A stretch of 64,000 nt of DNA from Pseudomonas sp. (GCA_030656145.1 JAUSOF010000033.1:124001-188000), one strand, 5' to 3'. Shown: positions 19,207-27,945, counted from the first letter of the stretch. The notes: generated by a model from the letters alone, not told the origin. Program-made: numbers and translations.

Positions 19207-20199
19207 ATGAGCAATCCGAGCGTCGCCACCCCGATAACCGAAACACTGAAATCGGCCCGTACCAGCGCGCTCCTCAAGCGCTGGGCCCCGCCCTTGATCC
19301 TGCCGCTGCTCGGCATTATCGGTTTCCTGCTGTGCTGGCAGCTGCTGGCCAACAACATTCAGACCAGCCTCGGCCAGTTCCCTGGCCCGGTGCAGGTTTC
19401 CGAACAGTTCTCCGGTCTGGTCAGCGCCCACCTCAAGGAGCGTGAGAAAGCCCGGATATTCTATGAGCGCCAGGACACGCGCAACGCCGCCCTGCTGGCG
19501 AAGAACCCCGAGACCGAGATCAAGGTGCGCCCCTATACCGGCAAGCCGACCTTTATCCAGCAGATCTTCACCAGCCTCTACACCGTGATGGCCGGCTTCG
19601 TCATTGCCTCGCTGATCGCCATTCCGCTGGGCATTGTCTGTGGCCTGAGCAAGACCATCTACATTGCCATCAACCCCTTGATCCAGGTGTTCAAACCAGT
19701 GTCGCCGCTGGCCTGGCTGCCCCTGGTGACCATGCTGGTCAGCGCCCTGTATGTCAGCGACGATCCGCTGTTCGCCAAGTCCTTCCTCACCTCGGCCATC
19801 ACCGTGGCGCTGTGCTGCCTGTGGCCAACGGTAATCAACACCACGGTGGGCGTGGCCAGCATCGAGCAGGACCTGAACAACGTCAGCAAGGTGCTGAGCC
19901 TGTCGCCGCTGTCGCATGTACGGCGCATCGTCCTGCCCGCCGCCGTGCCGATGATCTTCACCGGCCTGCGCATGTCGCTCGGCACCGGCTGGATGGTGCT
20001 GATCGCCGCCGAGATGCTGGCGCAAAACCCAGGCCTGGGTAAATTCATCTGGGACGAGTTCCAGAACGGCAGTTCCAACTCCCTCGGCCGGATCATGGTG
20101 GCGGTGATCGTCATCGGCCTGATCGGCTTCGCTCTCGACCGCCTCATGCTCCTGCTGCAACGCCAGTTCAGCTGGGACAAGAATGCCGTACTGCGCTAA
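19207..20199 (+). CDS. nrtB: Nitrate ABC transporter permease
   Basis: A 330-residue inner-membrane permease with one N-terminal helix (LILPLLGIIGFLLCWQLLA), a charged linker of about 80 residues, and then five helices forming the BPD_transp_1 domain. The EAA-like cytoplasmic loop is present (LSPLSHVRRIVLPAAVPMI then GLRMSLGTGWM). It forms the channel for nitrate with NrtC. AGAGGACAGG precedes the ATG. It is close to nrtC (14 bases), so the two are co-transcribed. Confidence 0.93.
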   Translation: MSNPSVATPITETLKSARTSALLKRWAPPLILPLLGIIGFLLCWQLLANNIQTSLGQFPGPVQVSEQFSGLVSAHLKEREKARIFYERQDTRNAALLAKNPETEIKVRPYTGKPTFIQQIFTSLYTVMAGFVIASLIAIPLGIVCGLSKTIYIAINPLIQVFKPVSPLAWLPLVTMLVSALYVSDDPLFAKSFLTSAITVALCCLWPTVINTTVGVASIEQDLNNVSKVLSLSPLSHVRRIVLPAAVPMIFTGLRMSLGTGWMVLIAAEMLAQNPGLGKFIWDEFQNGSSNSLGRIMVAVIVIGLIGFALDRLMLLLQRQFSWDKNAVLR

Positions 20200-20213
20200 T
20201 CAGGAGACTTCCC

Positions 20214-21008
20214 ATGAGCCATTCACACCTAGAACTCAGCGGCGTCGGCATCGACTTCCCGACCGACAAGGGCCTGTACCGTGCGCTGCAGAACGTCAAC
20301 CTGCGTATCGACAAGGGTGAGTTCGTCTCCCTGATAGGCCACTCCGGCTGCGGCAAATCCACCGTACTGAATATCGTCGCCGGCCTGTACAAGGCCACCA
20401 CCGGCGGGGTCATCCTCGACGGCCGTGAGGTCGACGAGCCCGGCCCCGAGCGCGCCGTGGTGTTCCAGAACCACAGCCTGCTGCCCTGGCTGAGCTGCTA
20501 CCAGAACGTCGAACTGGCGGTGCGCCAGGTGTTCCAGGGCAAGAAATCGCGCGGGGAAATACGCGAATGGATCGAGCACAACCTGGAACTGGTGCACATG
20601 ATGCATGCCAAGGACAAGCGCCCCAGCGAGATCTCCGGCGGCATGAAGCAGCGTATCGGCATCGCCCGCGCCCTCGCCATGCAGCCCAAGGTGTTGCTGA
20701 TGGACGAACCCTTCGGCGCTCTGGATGCCCTGACCCGCGCCCACCTGCAGGATTCGCTGATGGAGATCCACGCCGAACTGGGCAACACCGTGATCATGAT
20801 CACTCACGATGTCGACGAAGCGGTGCTGCTCTCCGACCGCATCGTCATGATGAGCAACGGTCCAGCCGCCAGCGTCGGCGAGATCCTTCACGTCGAACTG
20901 CCGCGCCCGCGTAACCGCATCGCCTTGGCACATGACGCGCGTTATCACGAGTACCGCGCCGCGGTACTGGAGTTCCTCTACCAGAAGCAACAGCGCCCGG
21001 CTGCTTGA
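20214..21008 (+). CDS. nrtC: Nitrate ABC transporter ATPase
   Basis: A 264-residue ATPase that powers nitrate uptake through NrtB. Walker A is GHSGCGKST (about residues 42-50), the signature is ISGGMKQR, Walker B is VLLMDEPFGALD, and the switch His is in MITHDVDEA. This is the short NrtD/SsuB-like form; it lacks the NrtA-like C-terminal domain that cyanobacterial NrtC carries. CAGGAGA precedes the ATG. The operon ends with an inverted repeat at 21031-21058. Confidence 0.93.
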   Translation: MSHSHLELSGVGIDFPTDKGLYRALQNVNLRIDKGEFVSLIGHSGCGKSTVLNIVAGLYKATTGGVILDGREVDEPGPERAVVFQNHSLLPWLSCYQNVELAVRQVFQGKKSRGEIREWIEHNLELVHMMHAKDKRPSEISGGMKQRIGIARALAMQPKVLLMDEPFGALDALTRAHLQDSLMEIHAELGNTVIMITHDVDEAVLLSDRIVMMSNGPAASVGEILHVELPRPRNRIALAHDARYHEYRAAVLEFLYQKQQRPAA

Positions 21009-21030
21009 TCCGTGCGCCCATGAAACAGCT

Positions 21031-21058
21031 ACAACCCGCGCGCCAGGACGCGGGTTGT
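21031..21058 (+). terminator. Terminator-like hairpin after nrtC
   Basis: ACAACCCGCG (21031-21040) pairs perfectly with 21049-21058 around an eight-base loop. The following T-content is poor (GTCGTTCTG), so it may be a weak terminator. Confidence 0.5.
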
Positions 21059-21247
21059 GTCGTTCTGACCGGCAACCAGGGCAAGCGAAGTCGCGAAAAA
21101 CGCCGCTAACGCCTGGCGCAGTTGGCCTGCCAACACGATCAGCCCCGGCAGCCTGGTTGAGCAATCCACGATCCGATTGAACTTACTGCGCTGATGGCCA
21201 CCGAAGCCAAGCCACTCACAGACGTTCAAGATCATTAAGGATCAGTC

Positions 21248-21937
21248 GTGCTTGATCTCACTACCTGGAACCTCTCGGTTCCCACCGACCCATCCCCCAC
21301 CACTATCGAAACCCCGCACCTGAACAACGGTTATGAAAGCCAGTACTTTCGCCGCAATGGCGACGGCAGCGTCACCTTCTGGGTGCCGGTCACCGGCTCG
21401 CGGACCGCCGACGCCCGCTACCCGCGTAGCGAGCTGCGCGAAACCCAGGCCGACAGCACGCTGAGCAACTGGTACTACTACAGTGCCGACAACTACCTGA
21501 GCGCGGTGCTGACGGTCAATCAGGTGCCGAGTCAGAACAAGGTCGTCATCGGCCAGATCCACAGCAAGGACGAACCCGGCAGCAACAATGATCCACTGGC
21601 CAAACTGCAATACCACTACCTGCGCGGCGTCGGCCGACTGGAACTGTTACTGCGAAAACGCCCGGGTGATGCTGACGTACAGAACATCCTGCTGGCCGAG
21701 AACATCCAGCTGAACGAACGCTTCAGCTATACGCTGCGTATCACCTCGAGCGGCAAGTTAGGTGTCAGCGTCCTGAGCAGCGAGGGCGACCAGGGCTCGC
21801 TCTATCAGCAATTGAGCGCTTACTGGAGCAAGGAACAGCTGTACTTCAAGGCCGGCGCCTATATTCAGGACAATTACGGCCCATCCAATGAAGGCGGACG
21901 GGTGACCTTCTATCATGTCAACACCCTGCATCGCTGA
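21248..21937 (+). CDS. Polysaccharide lyase family 7 (alginate lyase-like)
   Basis: PL7 enzymes cleave alginate or related uronate polymers by beta-elimination. All three hallmark motifs are present in the 229-residue protein: RSELRE (catalytic Arg/Glu strand), QIH (VVIGQIHSKD) and YFKAGAYIQ (catalytic Tyr). No signal peptide is visible. GTG 21248 has AAGG upstream and gives MLDLTTWNLSVP, the usual start of the mature lyase domain. An enzyme for an extracellular polymer without a signal is odd. A similar gene occupies this place in P. aeruginosa (PA1784, from memory). Confidence 0.88.
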   Translation: MLDLTTWNLSVPTDPSPTTIETPHLNNGYESQYFRRNGDGSVTFWVPVTGSRTADARYPRSELRETQADSTLSNWYYYSADNYLSAVLTVNQVPSQNKVVIGQIHSKDEPGSNNDPLAKLQYHYLRGVGRLELLLRKRPGDADVQNILLAENIQLNERFSYTLRITSSGKLGVSVLSSEGDQGSLYQQLSAYWSKEQLYFKAGAYIQDNYGPSNEGGRVTFYHVNTLHR

Positions 21938-22050
21938 GGGCGCACGGACAGCCATGGAGGGCGGAACCTGATTCAGTGGGCTGATCACACAAAGACGATA
22001 AAAGCCCACGTACAATTGCGCCGCCCTATCCCACCCGTACGAGACCTGCC

Positions 22051-22497
22051 ATGGCCCGCCTGACCCTTGAGTTCCCCGAAGACCAGTTCTGCTACAGCAC
22101 CCACCTGACCGTGCGAGTGACCGACATCAACGCGGCCAACCACCTGGGCAACGACTCGATGATCTCGATGATTTCCGAGGCGCGGGCACGTTTTCTGTTT
22201 GAATTCGGCGTCGAGGAAACCCAGGAAGATGGCACCGGCATCATCGTCACGGACCTGGCCACCACCTACCGCGCCGAAGCCCACGCCCGCGATCAGTTGC
22301 TGTTCGAGGTCGGCGTGATGGACTTCAACAGCTACGGCGGCGACATCACTTTTCGTATCACTCGCCCGGCCGACGGCGCGCTCGTGGCCATGGCCAAATC
22401 CGGCTTTGTGTTCTTCAACTACAAACTGGGCAAGGTGGTGCAGATGCCTGCCACCTTCAGCGGCAAATTCAGCAAGGTCAACTGGCTGGGCAAGTAA
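22051..22497 (+). CDS. Hotdog-fold acyl-CoA thioesterase
   Basis: A 148-residue protein of the 4-hydroxybenzoyl-CoA/YbgC-like thioesterase family. It has the pattern VTDINAANHLGNDSMISMISEARARFLFEFGV, where Asp and Asn/His sit at the positions used for thioester hydrolysis, followed by a long helix. It probably works in the cytoplasm as a dimer or tetramer on acyl-CoA, but the chain length is unknown. It lies between the lyase and the IS element with no clear partner. Confidence 0.82.
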   Translation: MARLTLEFPEDQFCYSTHLTVRVTDINAANHLGNDSMISMISEARARFLFEFGVEETQEDGTGIIVTDLATTYRAEAHARDQLLFEVGVMDFNSYGGDITFRITRPADGALVAMAKSGFVFFNYKLGKVVQMPATFSGKFSKVNWLGK

Positions 22498-22626
22498 CCT
22501 GATCTTGCCGGCATGAATAGAGCGATTGCCCGACTGATCAGGGTATATCGCAACAATACGGCCAGATCGAAGGTTAAACGCTCAATTTTTCGGCTGCCAC
22601 CGTGACAATTGGCACATCCTCTGCTG

Positions 22627-24144
22627 GCAGCCTGTCGGACTTGAGCTCACGAGAAGGGCATCAGTAACGAAGGCGAAGCCAATCGCTCATTATTCGGGCG
22701 TCCCCCCGGATTTCCTGAATTTGAGCGGATTTAGCTCATTTTTACCTGCAGGAGACGGATTTGTGGCGCAAAACGGCCATGCGTTTCAAATTCCAGGCCA
22801 GACAAACCAGGCGCCACTCCCCGCAGCAAAAACTGACGAAAGCCCATGACCGATTTGATGACGCCGAACACCGGCTCCACCGTCTGTTTGCGCAGCGCAT
22901 AGAGGCGGCGTCCCGGCTGACTCTTGAGCTTGTGCGCCATCCGTTGCTGGGTGCTGGCATCAGCGCCGTGCGGTGCCGGCTCCTCGAAACGCACCCGCCA
23001 GTCGGGGTGGTGGTCTTCGCGCGCCACCGCCAGGTAAGGTTCGATTCCGGCTGCCCCGCACGCGACGATGTTGTGTTCACTGTTGTATCCACCGTCCCCG
23101 AGCAAAGCCTGCACCTGCCCCAGCGAGGCCGGTAGCGCCTTGAGCTCGGCCAGAATGGGCACGACTTGTTGCTTGTCGTTACCTGCCTGGGTGAGACCCT
23201 GCGTCACTACCAGCAGGCTGTCGGCATCCACCGCCGCCTGGGCGTTGTAGCACTGCTCGAAGCCGCCGCCGGCCACCCGCATGATGCGCGAGTCTTCATC
23301 GGTGAGGTTGATTTGGTCGTGTTCGGTCGGCCCTTCCACCGCCGCTTTGGGCGGCTTGCCGCCAGGCTTCTTGCCGGTTTCTGCGGTGCGCGCCGCACGC
23401 TTGGCGAGCCTCTCCTGGAAGGCGGCCTGGTCCTGCTCGAAACGCACCCTGGCGCGCGCCTCGATCTTGGCCTTCGCGGCGTCCATGGCGAGCCAGCGGA
23501 CTTGCCGGCGCTTGATCTCGTCGCGAAGCGCCGCCTGGTCGGCGCTCTCGGCCAGCGCCAGGAGCTCCTGCACTTCGGCCTTGAGCTGGCGTTCGAGCAC
23601 CTGGATATGACCATAAGGCAGTGCGCTGTGGCGTGAGGCATTGGTGTGCAGCTTGGTGCCGTCGAGGCTGATGGTGCCGAGCTTGAGCAGCGTCATTTCG
23701 CCCGCCAGCTCCAGCACCTGGAGGAAGATGTCGGCCAGCTCGTCGTGGAGTCGCCGGCGGAAGCTGGCTAGGGCATCGTGATCGGGGTGGCTGCCGGCGG
23801 CGAGGTAGCGAAAGGCAAGCGAGTCGTAGCTGGCACGCTCGATCTTGCAACTGGAAAAGGTGCCGCAGGCATAGCCATAGACCAGCAGACTGAGCAGCAC
23901 CTCGGGGTGATAGGCGGTGCTGCTGCGTCCGCGCTAGGCTCGGGTGAGCGCGCTCGGGTCGAGCCGTTCGATGGCCTCGAGAACGAAACGGGCCAGGTGG
24001 TCGTCAGGCAACAAGTCATCCCGCGATGGCGGGAGCAGGTAGTCGGTCTTGCGGTCGATCAGGCGAAAGCGGCTCATGCAGTGACCATCGGCTGGGCAGT
24101 GCCTGGATTATCCTCGAATGAAGCGAGAAAGTCCGACAGGCTGC
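22627..24144 (-). mobile_element. IS1182-like insertion sequence, probably defective
   Basis: A 1518-bp element is bounded by perfect 16-bp terminal inverted repeats: GCAGCCTGTCGGACTT at 22627-22642 and its complement at 24129-24144. It carries one transposase frame on the minus strand, broken by an amber codon. I see no target-site duplication: the flanks are GCTG on the left and TAGG on the right. It lies between the thioesterase gene and the nasA leader. Family assignment rests on the transposase sequence. Confidence 0.8.
22731..24077 (-). pseudogene. IS1182-family transposase with in-frame amber stop
   Basis: The frame starts at ATG 24077 (MSRFRLIDRKTDYLLPPSRD), hits TAG at 23934-23936 after TRA, then continues open for 400 more residues to 22731. 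The body has the DUF772-type N-terminus and a DDE domain: first Asp in ISLDGTKLHTNAS, second in LLGDGGYNSEHN, and Glu in KQTVEPVFGVIK. Relatives usually have a Tyr codon near the stop, so a single base change probably inactivated it. A restart at 23900 would lack the N-terminal DNA-binding part. It is probably non-functional unless amber suppression occurs. Confidence 0.82.
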
Positions 24145-24182
24145 TAGGCCTTAGGCATAACAACAAAAGCAGGGGAATTGCC

Positions 24183-24326
24183 ATGCCGACCACGCGCAGC
24201 CATGTCCGCCAAGCCGGGCGTTTGAGCAACCTACTCGCTCTGGACCTTCTGACCCTTCCAATACCGCCCCAGGCCTTGAGTACAGTCGCCGACGCCACAC
24301 CCGTGAATCAGCCTGCAGTGCGCTAA
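24183..24326 (+). CDS. Possible 47-residue ORF beside the IS element
   Basis: ATG 24183 follows AGGGGAA with six bases spacing. The 47-residue frame (MPTTRSHVRQAGRLSN ... VNQPAVR) has no recognisable domain. It starts 39 bases from the IS end, so it may be a remnant of a gene cut by the insertion or a chance frame. Only the ribosome site argues for it. Confidence 0.25.
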   Translation: MPTTRSHVRQAGRLSNLLALDLLTLPIPPQALSTVADATPVNQPAVR

Positions 24327-24511
24327 CGCGCACCCGCTGAAGCACTCGAGAGAAGGCCTATCACGGCCCGCCTTGCACAGCCTGGTTGGCCAGAACCGGG
24401 AACATGCCCGGCGCCCTATTCAAGGGCAGACCGTACGACAACGCCTCTTTTTGCAGCACAAGCGCACCCTGGTAGCAGATGAAAGCCCAGTAATACAGGG
24501 CTTTGCGCGGT

Positions 24512-24527
24512 TGGCGCAGCTCTTGCT
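24512..24527 (+). promoter_or_regulatory. Sigma-54 promoter of nasA
   Basis: TGGCGC at 24512-24517 and TTGCT at 24523-24527 give GG (24513-24514) and GC (24525-24526) ten bases apart. A small inverted repeat (AAAGCCC/GGGCTTT) lies just upstream at about 24482-24504. The start would be near 24538. The remaining part of the 24145-24825 gap is the leader and IS flank. Confidence 0.75.
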
Positions 24528-24542
24528 ATAGCTCTGTTACAG

Positions 24543-24582
24543 GTAGCCAAAGGCGGCTGCTCTACAAACGACAAAGACGTCG
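24543..24582 (+). promoter_or_regulatory. Predicted ANTAR (NasT) target hairpins in the nasA leader
   Basis: P1: GTAGCC (24543-24548) pairs with GGCTGC (24555-24560), with one G-T pair, around the loop AAAGGC. P2: CGAC (24569-24572) pairs with GTCG (24579-24582) around AAAGAC. Both loops have A1 and G4. P2 overlaps the terminator arm. A second stem (GGTTGCGGT/ACCGCAACC) lies farther down, near 24752-24793. Confidence 0.7.
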
Positions 24583-24630
24583 CATAAACCACGCCCCAGG
24601 GCGCTCGGTTTATGCGGCGTTTTGCGTTTT
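24574..24630 (+). terminator. Leader terminator upstream of nasA
   Basis: CGCATAAACC (24581-24590) pairs perfectly with GGTTTATGCG (24607-24616). The stem continues outward through AAGACGT with GCGTTTT using G-T pairs. The T-run is interrupted (TTTTGCGTTTT), so termination may be less efficient than at nrtA or nirB. Confidence 0.65.
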
Positions 24631-24825
24631 ACGCCCCAGTGTTTGGGGCCGGTACTCGCCCTGCGATCCAGGGCTTGCGCTGGTAACTCTCTCAACCCTG
24701 CTGCGGCTTCGGCCTCAGGGTGGCGCACCACAAGTACGCCACCTCCCCGATGGGTTGCGGTCGCCGTGTCCACGACCACGATGAACCGCAACCGACCGGG
24801 ATCCTTTTTGCTGACGAGGTGCTTG

Positions 24826-26046
24826 ATGAACAAAAGTTTCTGGAAAGCCGGCCATACACCTACGCTGTTTGCCGCCTTCCTCTATTTCGACTTGAGCTTC
24901 ATGGTCTGGTACGTGCTCGGTCCCCTGGCGGTGCAGATCGCCACCGATCTGGAGCTGACCGCACAACAACGCGGCCTGATGGTCGCCACGCCGATCCTGG
25001 CCGGAGCCATACTGCGCTTCTTCATGGGCCTGCTGGCCGACCGACTATCGCCTAAGACTGCAGGCCTGATGGGCCAGGTGGGCCAGGTGGTGGTGATAGT
25101 GGCGCTGTTCTGCGCCTGGCAGATCGGCATCAGTAGCTACGAACAAGCCTTGCTGCTCGGCCTGTTCCTTGGTTTTGCCGGTGCTGCGTTTGCCGTCGCC
25201 CTGCCGCTCGCATCACAGTGGTATCCGCCGGAGCACCAGGGCAAAGCCATGGGCATTGCTGGTGCGGGTAACTCCGGCACCGTATTGGCCGCCCTGTTCG
25301 CGCCAGGACTGGCGGCCTTGTTCGGCTGGCAGAATGTGTTCGGCTGGGCCCTGATTCCGCTACTGCTCACCCTGCTGGTTTTCGCCTTGCTGGCCAAGAA
25401 CGCACCGGAGCGGCCCAAGCCGAAATCCACGGCTGACTACCTCAAGGCCCTGGGTGACCGCGACAGCTGGTGGTTCATGTTCTTCTACAGCGTGACTTTC
25501 GGCGGCTTCATTGGCCTGGCCAGCGCGCTGCCTGGCTACTTCAACGATCAGTACGGCCTCAACCCGGTGACCGCCGGCTACTACACGGCCGCCTGCGTCT
25601 GCGCCGGTAGCCTGATGCGCCCACTGGGCGGCGCCCTGGCCGACCGTATCGGCGGTATCCGCTCGCTGCTGGTGATGTACACCGTCGCCTCGCTGAGCAT
25701 TGCCGCCGTCGGCTTCAACCTATCCAGCGCAACCGCGGCACTGGCTTTATTCGTTATCGCCATGCTCGGCCTGGGCGCGGGCAATGGCGCAGTCTTTCAG
25801 TTGGTACCGCAGCGATTTCGGCGAGAGATTGGCGTGATGACCGGCTTGATAGGCATGGCCGGAGGCATCGGCGGCTTTCTCCTGGCCGCAGGCCTGGGGG
25901 CGATCAAGCAACAGACCGGTGACTATCAACTGGCCCTGTGGTTTTTTGCCAGCCTTGGTGTACTGGCCTGGTTCGGCCTGTATAGCGTCAAACGTCGCTG
26001 GCGCACCACCTGGGGCTCGGCTGCAGTAACTGTCGCCCGGGTGTAA
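24826..26046 (+). CDS. nasA: MFS nitrate transporter NasA (NarK/NasA family)
   Basis: A 406-residue, 12-helix inner-membrane protein of the nitrate/nitrite porter family, serving assimilatory nitrate uptake. Family signatures are FAAFLYFDLSFMVWYVLGPL in helix 1, the nitrate-signature glycines in AGAGNSGTVLA and GLGAGNGAVFQLVPQ, and the MFS loop LADRLSPK. AGGT precedes ATG 24826; the longer open frame is leader. With nrtABC, the cell has two assimilatory nitrate importers. It is separated from the nitrite reductase genes by the kinase/phosphatase. Confidence 0.93.
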   Translation: MNKSFWKAGHTPTLFAAFLYFDLSFMVWYVLGPLAVQIATDLELTAQQRGLMVATPILAGAILRFFMGLLADRLSPKTAGLMGQVGQVVVIVALFCAWQIGISSYEQALLLGLFLGFAGAAFAVALPLASQWYPPEHQGKAMGIAGAGNSGTVLAALFAPGLAALFGWQNVFGWALIPLLLTLLVFALLAKNAPERPKPKSTADYLKALGDRDSWWFMFFYSVTFGGFIGLASALPGYFNDQYGLNPVTAGYYTAACVCAGSLMRPLGGALADRIGGIRSLLVMYTVASLSIAAVGFNLSSATAALALFVIAMLGLGAGNGAVFQLVPQRFRREIGVMTGLIGMAGGIGGFLLAAGLGAIKQQTGDYQLALWFFASLGVLAWFGLYSVKRRWRTTWGSAAVTVARV

Positions 26047-26139
26047 TTGCAAGGACATAGGGTGGAGGGCGCGTGTTCATCCACCCTTGATCGATCGGTA
26101 TCAGGCAATCCACCGCTCAACCGTCCAGCCACTGGAGGC

Positions 26140-26252
26140 TTGAGGCAAAGGCGGGGCTGACTGGCAGAGTTGTATCGCACTGGTCAGGAACGATGGGTAA
26201 CGCCGGCAACGGCCAACCCTGCAGCCATGCCCCGGCCCCGCCTTTGCCTCAA
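26140..26252 (+). repeat. 18-bp perfect inverted repeat upstream of the kinase/phosphatase
   Basis: TTGAGGCAAAGGCGGGGC at 26140-26157 and its exact complement at 26235-26252 enclose 77 bases. The right arm ends 25 bases before the ATG. A smaller inverted repeat (AGGGTGGA/TCCACCCT) sits at 26059-26087. It could be an RNA fold or a small hairpin-type element; I saw no other copy in the window. Confidence 0.7.
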
Positions 26253-26277
26253 CCCATCCTCTCCAGGAAGCGCCACC

Positions 26278-27945
26278 ATGGCCCTGCAACTCACCTTCGG
26301 CGAAGCCAGCGCTACCGGCCCGCGCCCGGAGAACCAGGACGCTATTCGCGTGGTGACCCCGGCTCCGGCCCTGGCAGCAAGCAAGGGTTACCTGTTCGCC
26401 CTGGCCGATGGTGTCAGTCAATGCGCCGACGGCGGCCTGGCCGCTCGAGCAACCCTGCAAGCGCTGGCGCTGGACTACTACGCCACACCGGAAACCTGGG
26501 CGGTGGCGCAATCGCTGGACCGCCTGCTGGTCGCGCATAACCGCTGGCTGCAAGCCAATGGTGGTGGCCAGCCACTGCTGACCACCCTCACCGCCCTGGT
26601 ACTGCGCGGCCGGCGCTTTACCCTGGCGCATGTCGGCGACTGTCGCGCTTATCGCTGGCACGGCGGCCAGCTCCAGCGCATCAGCGAGGATCATGTCTGG
26701 GAACAACAGGGCATGCAGCATGTGCTCAAGCGCGCCATGGGCCTGGATCAACACCTGGTAGTGGACTATCTGGACGGTGAACTGCGCGAGGGCGAGAGCT
26801 TCCTGATGGTCAGCGATGGCGTCTGGGCGACACTTGGTGACCCGGGCATCCAGCGCATTCTGCACGACGAGCAGGACCCCGCCGCCGCAACCCGCGCGCT
26901 GGTCAGTGCCGCTCATCTGGCAGGTAGCCAGGACAACGCCAGCGCCTTGCTGGTCAGGGTTGAAGGCCTGCCGGAAAGCGCCCTGGCCGATACGTTGGCG
27001 CAACTCGAACATTGGCCCTTGCCGCCCAAGCTGCGCGAAGGCCAGGAGTTCGAAGGCTGGCAGGTCGAGCGCTTGCTGGCTGAGTCGCGCCAGTCGCTGA
27101 TCTACCGTGTACGCGATGGCCAGGCGCGCCGCTGGTTATTGAAGACAGTGCCCGCCAGCCGCGTCGACGAGGCGCAAGCCGGCCCAGCCCTACTGCTTGA
27201 AGAGTGGTTCTTGCGCCGGGTGGCCGGGCGCTACTTCGCCGAAATCCATCCCCTGCCGCAACGCCAGCACCTGTACTACGTGCAGCGTGAGTACGCCGGG
27301 CAGACCCTGGCCGAACAGTTTCGCCTGTCCGGCCAGCTTGGGCTGCCAGAGTGGCTGGATCTCGCTCCGCGCCTGGTCAGAGCCTTGGGCATGCTGCACC
27401 GACGCAACATTCTGCACCGCGACATCAAGCCGGAAAACCTGCTGTGGGGGGACGACGGCGAACTGCGCGTGCTGGATTTCGGCCTGGCTTACTGTCCCGG
27501 CCTGTCCCGCGACGAGGTTCATGACCTGCCGGGCACCCCCAGTTACATTGCGCCGGAGGCGTTCGCCGGTGTGGCGCCCAGCGCCCAGCAGGATCTCTAT
27601 GCCGCAGGCGTAACCCTCTATCACCTGCTCACCGGCCACTACCCCTATGGCGAGATCGAGGCTTTTCAGCATCCCCGTTTCGGTAACGCAACAGCGGCCA
27701 GCCGCTATCGCCCCGACTTGCCGAACTGGGTAGACGAGAGCCTCAGTCGCGCCGTTAGCGCCGATCCGAAACAACGCTATGAAACTGCCGAGGAGTGGTT
27801 GCTGGCCCTGGAGCAGGGTGAACGCCAATCTCTGAGCAGCAGGCCGCGCCCATTGCTCGACCGCGAGCCGGTAATAGTCTGGCGCACGGTGGCGCTACTG
27901 TCCTTGCTCATCAACCTGGCCCTGCTGGTACTGCTGCTGAAGTAA
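26278..27945 (+). CDS. Bifunctional PP2C phosphatase / Ser-Thr kinase
   Basis: A 555-residue fusion. Residues 1-245 form a PP2C-type phosphatase: RPENQDA, ALADGVSQCADGG, HVGDCRAYR, MVSDGVW and GSQDNAS carry the metal Asp residues. Residues 255-525 form a Hanks-type kinase: catalytic loop LHRDIKPENLL, DFG in VLDFGLAYC, APE in SYIAPEAFAG. A hydrophobic C-terminal helix (LLSLLINLALLVLLL) anchors it with the enzymes in the cytoplasm. The glycine loop is poorly conserved. AGGAAG precedes the ATG. It lies between nasA and nirB, suggesting a role in nitrate assimilation, but its substrate is unknown. Confidence 0.9.
   Translation: MALQLTFGEASATGPRPENQDAIRVVTPAPALAASKGYLFALADGVSQCADGGLAARATLQALALDYYATPETWAVAQSLDRLLVAHNRWLQANGGGQPLLTTLTALVLRGRRFTLAHVGDCRAYRWHGGQLQRISEDHVWEQQGMQHVLKRAMGLDQHLVVDYLDGELREGESFLMVSDGVWATLGDPGIQRILHDEQDPAAATRALVSAAHLAGSQDNASALLVRVEGLPESALADTLAQLEHWPLPPKLREGQEFEGWQVERLLAESRQSLIYRVRDGQARRWLLKTVPASRVDEAQAGPALLLEEWFLRRVAGRYFAEIHPLPQRQHLYYVQREYAGQTLAEQFRLSGQLGLPEWLDLAPRLVRALGMLHRRNILHRDIKPENLLWGDDGELRVLDFGLAYCPGLSRDEVHDLPGTPSYIAPEAFAGVAPSAQQDLYAAGVTLYHLLTGHYPYGEIEAFQHPRFGNATAASRYRPDLPNWVDESLSRAVSADPKQRYETAEEWLLALEQGERQSLSSRPRPLLDREPVIVWRTVALLSLLINLALLVLLLK

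Noticed and set aside
17815..20160. 781-codon minus-strand open frame
   Set aside because: Runs opposite nrtA and nrtB, and its Gln/His/Gly-rich translation has no domain; the sense genes are certain.
23166..23636. Plus-strand frame inside the IS element
   Set aside because: Antisense to the transposase; no features of a real protein.
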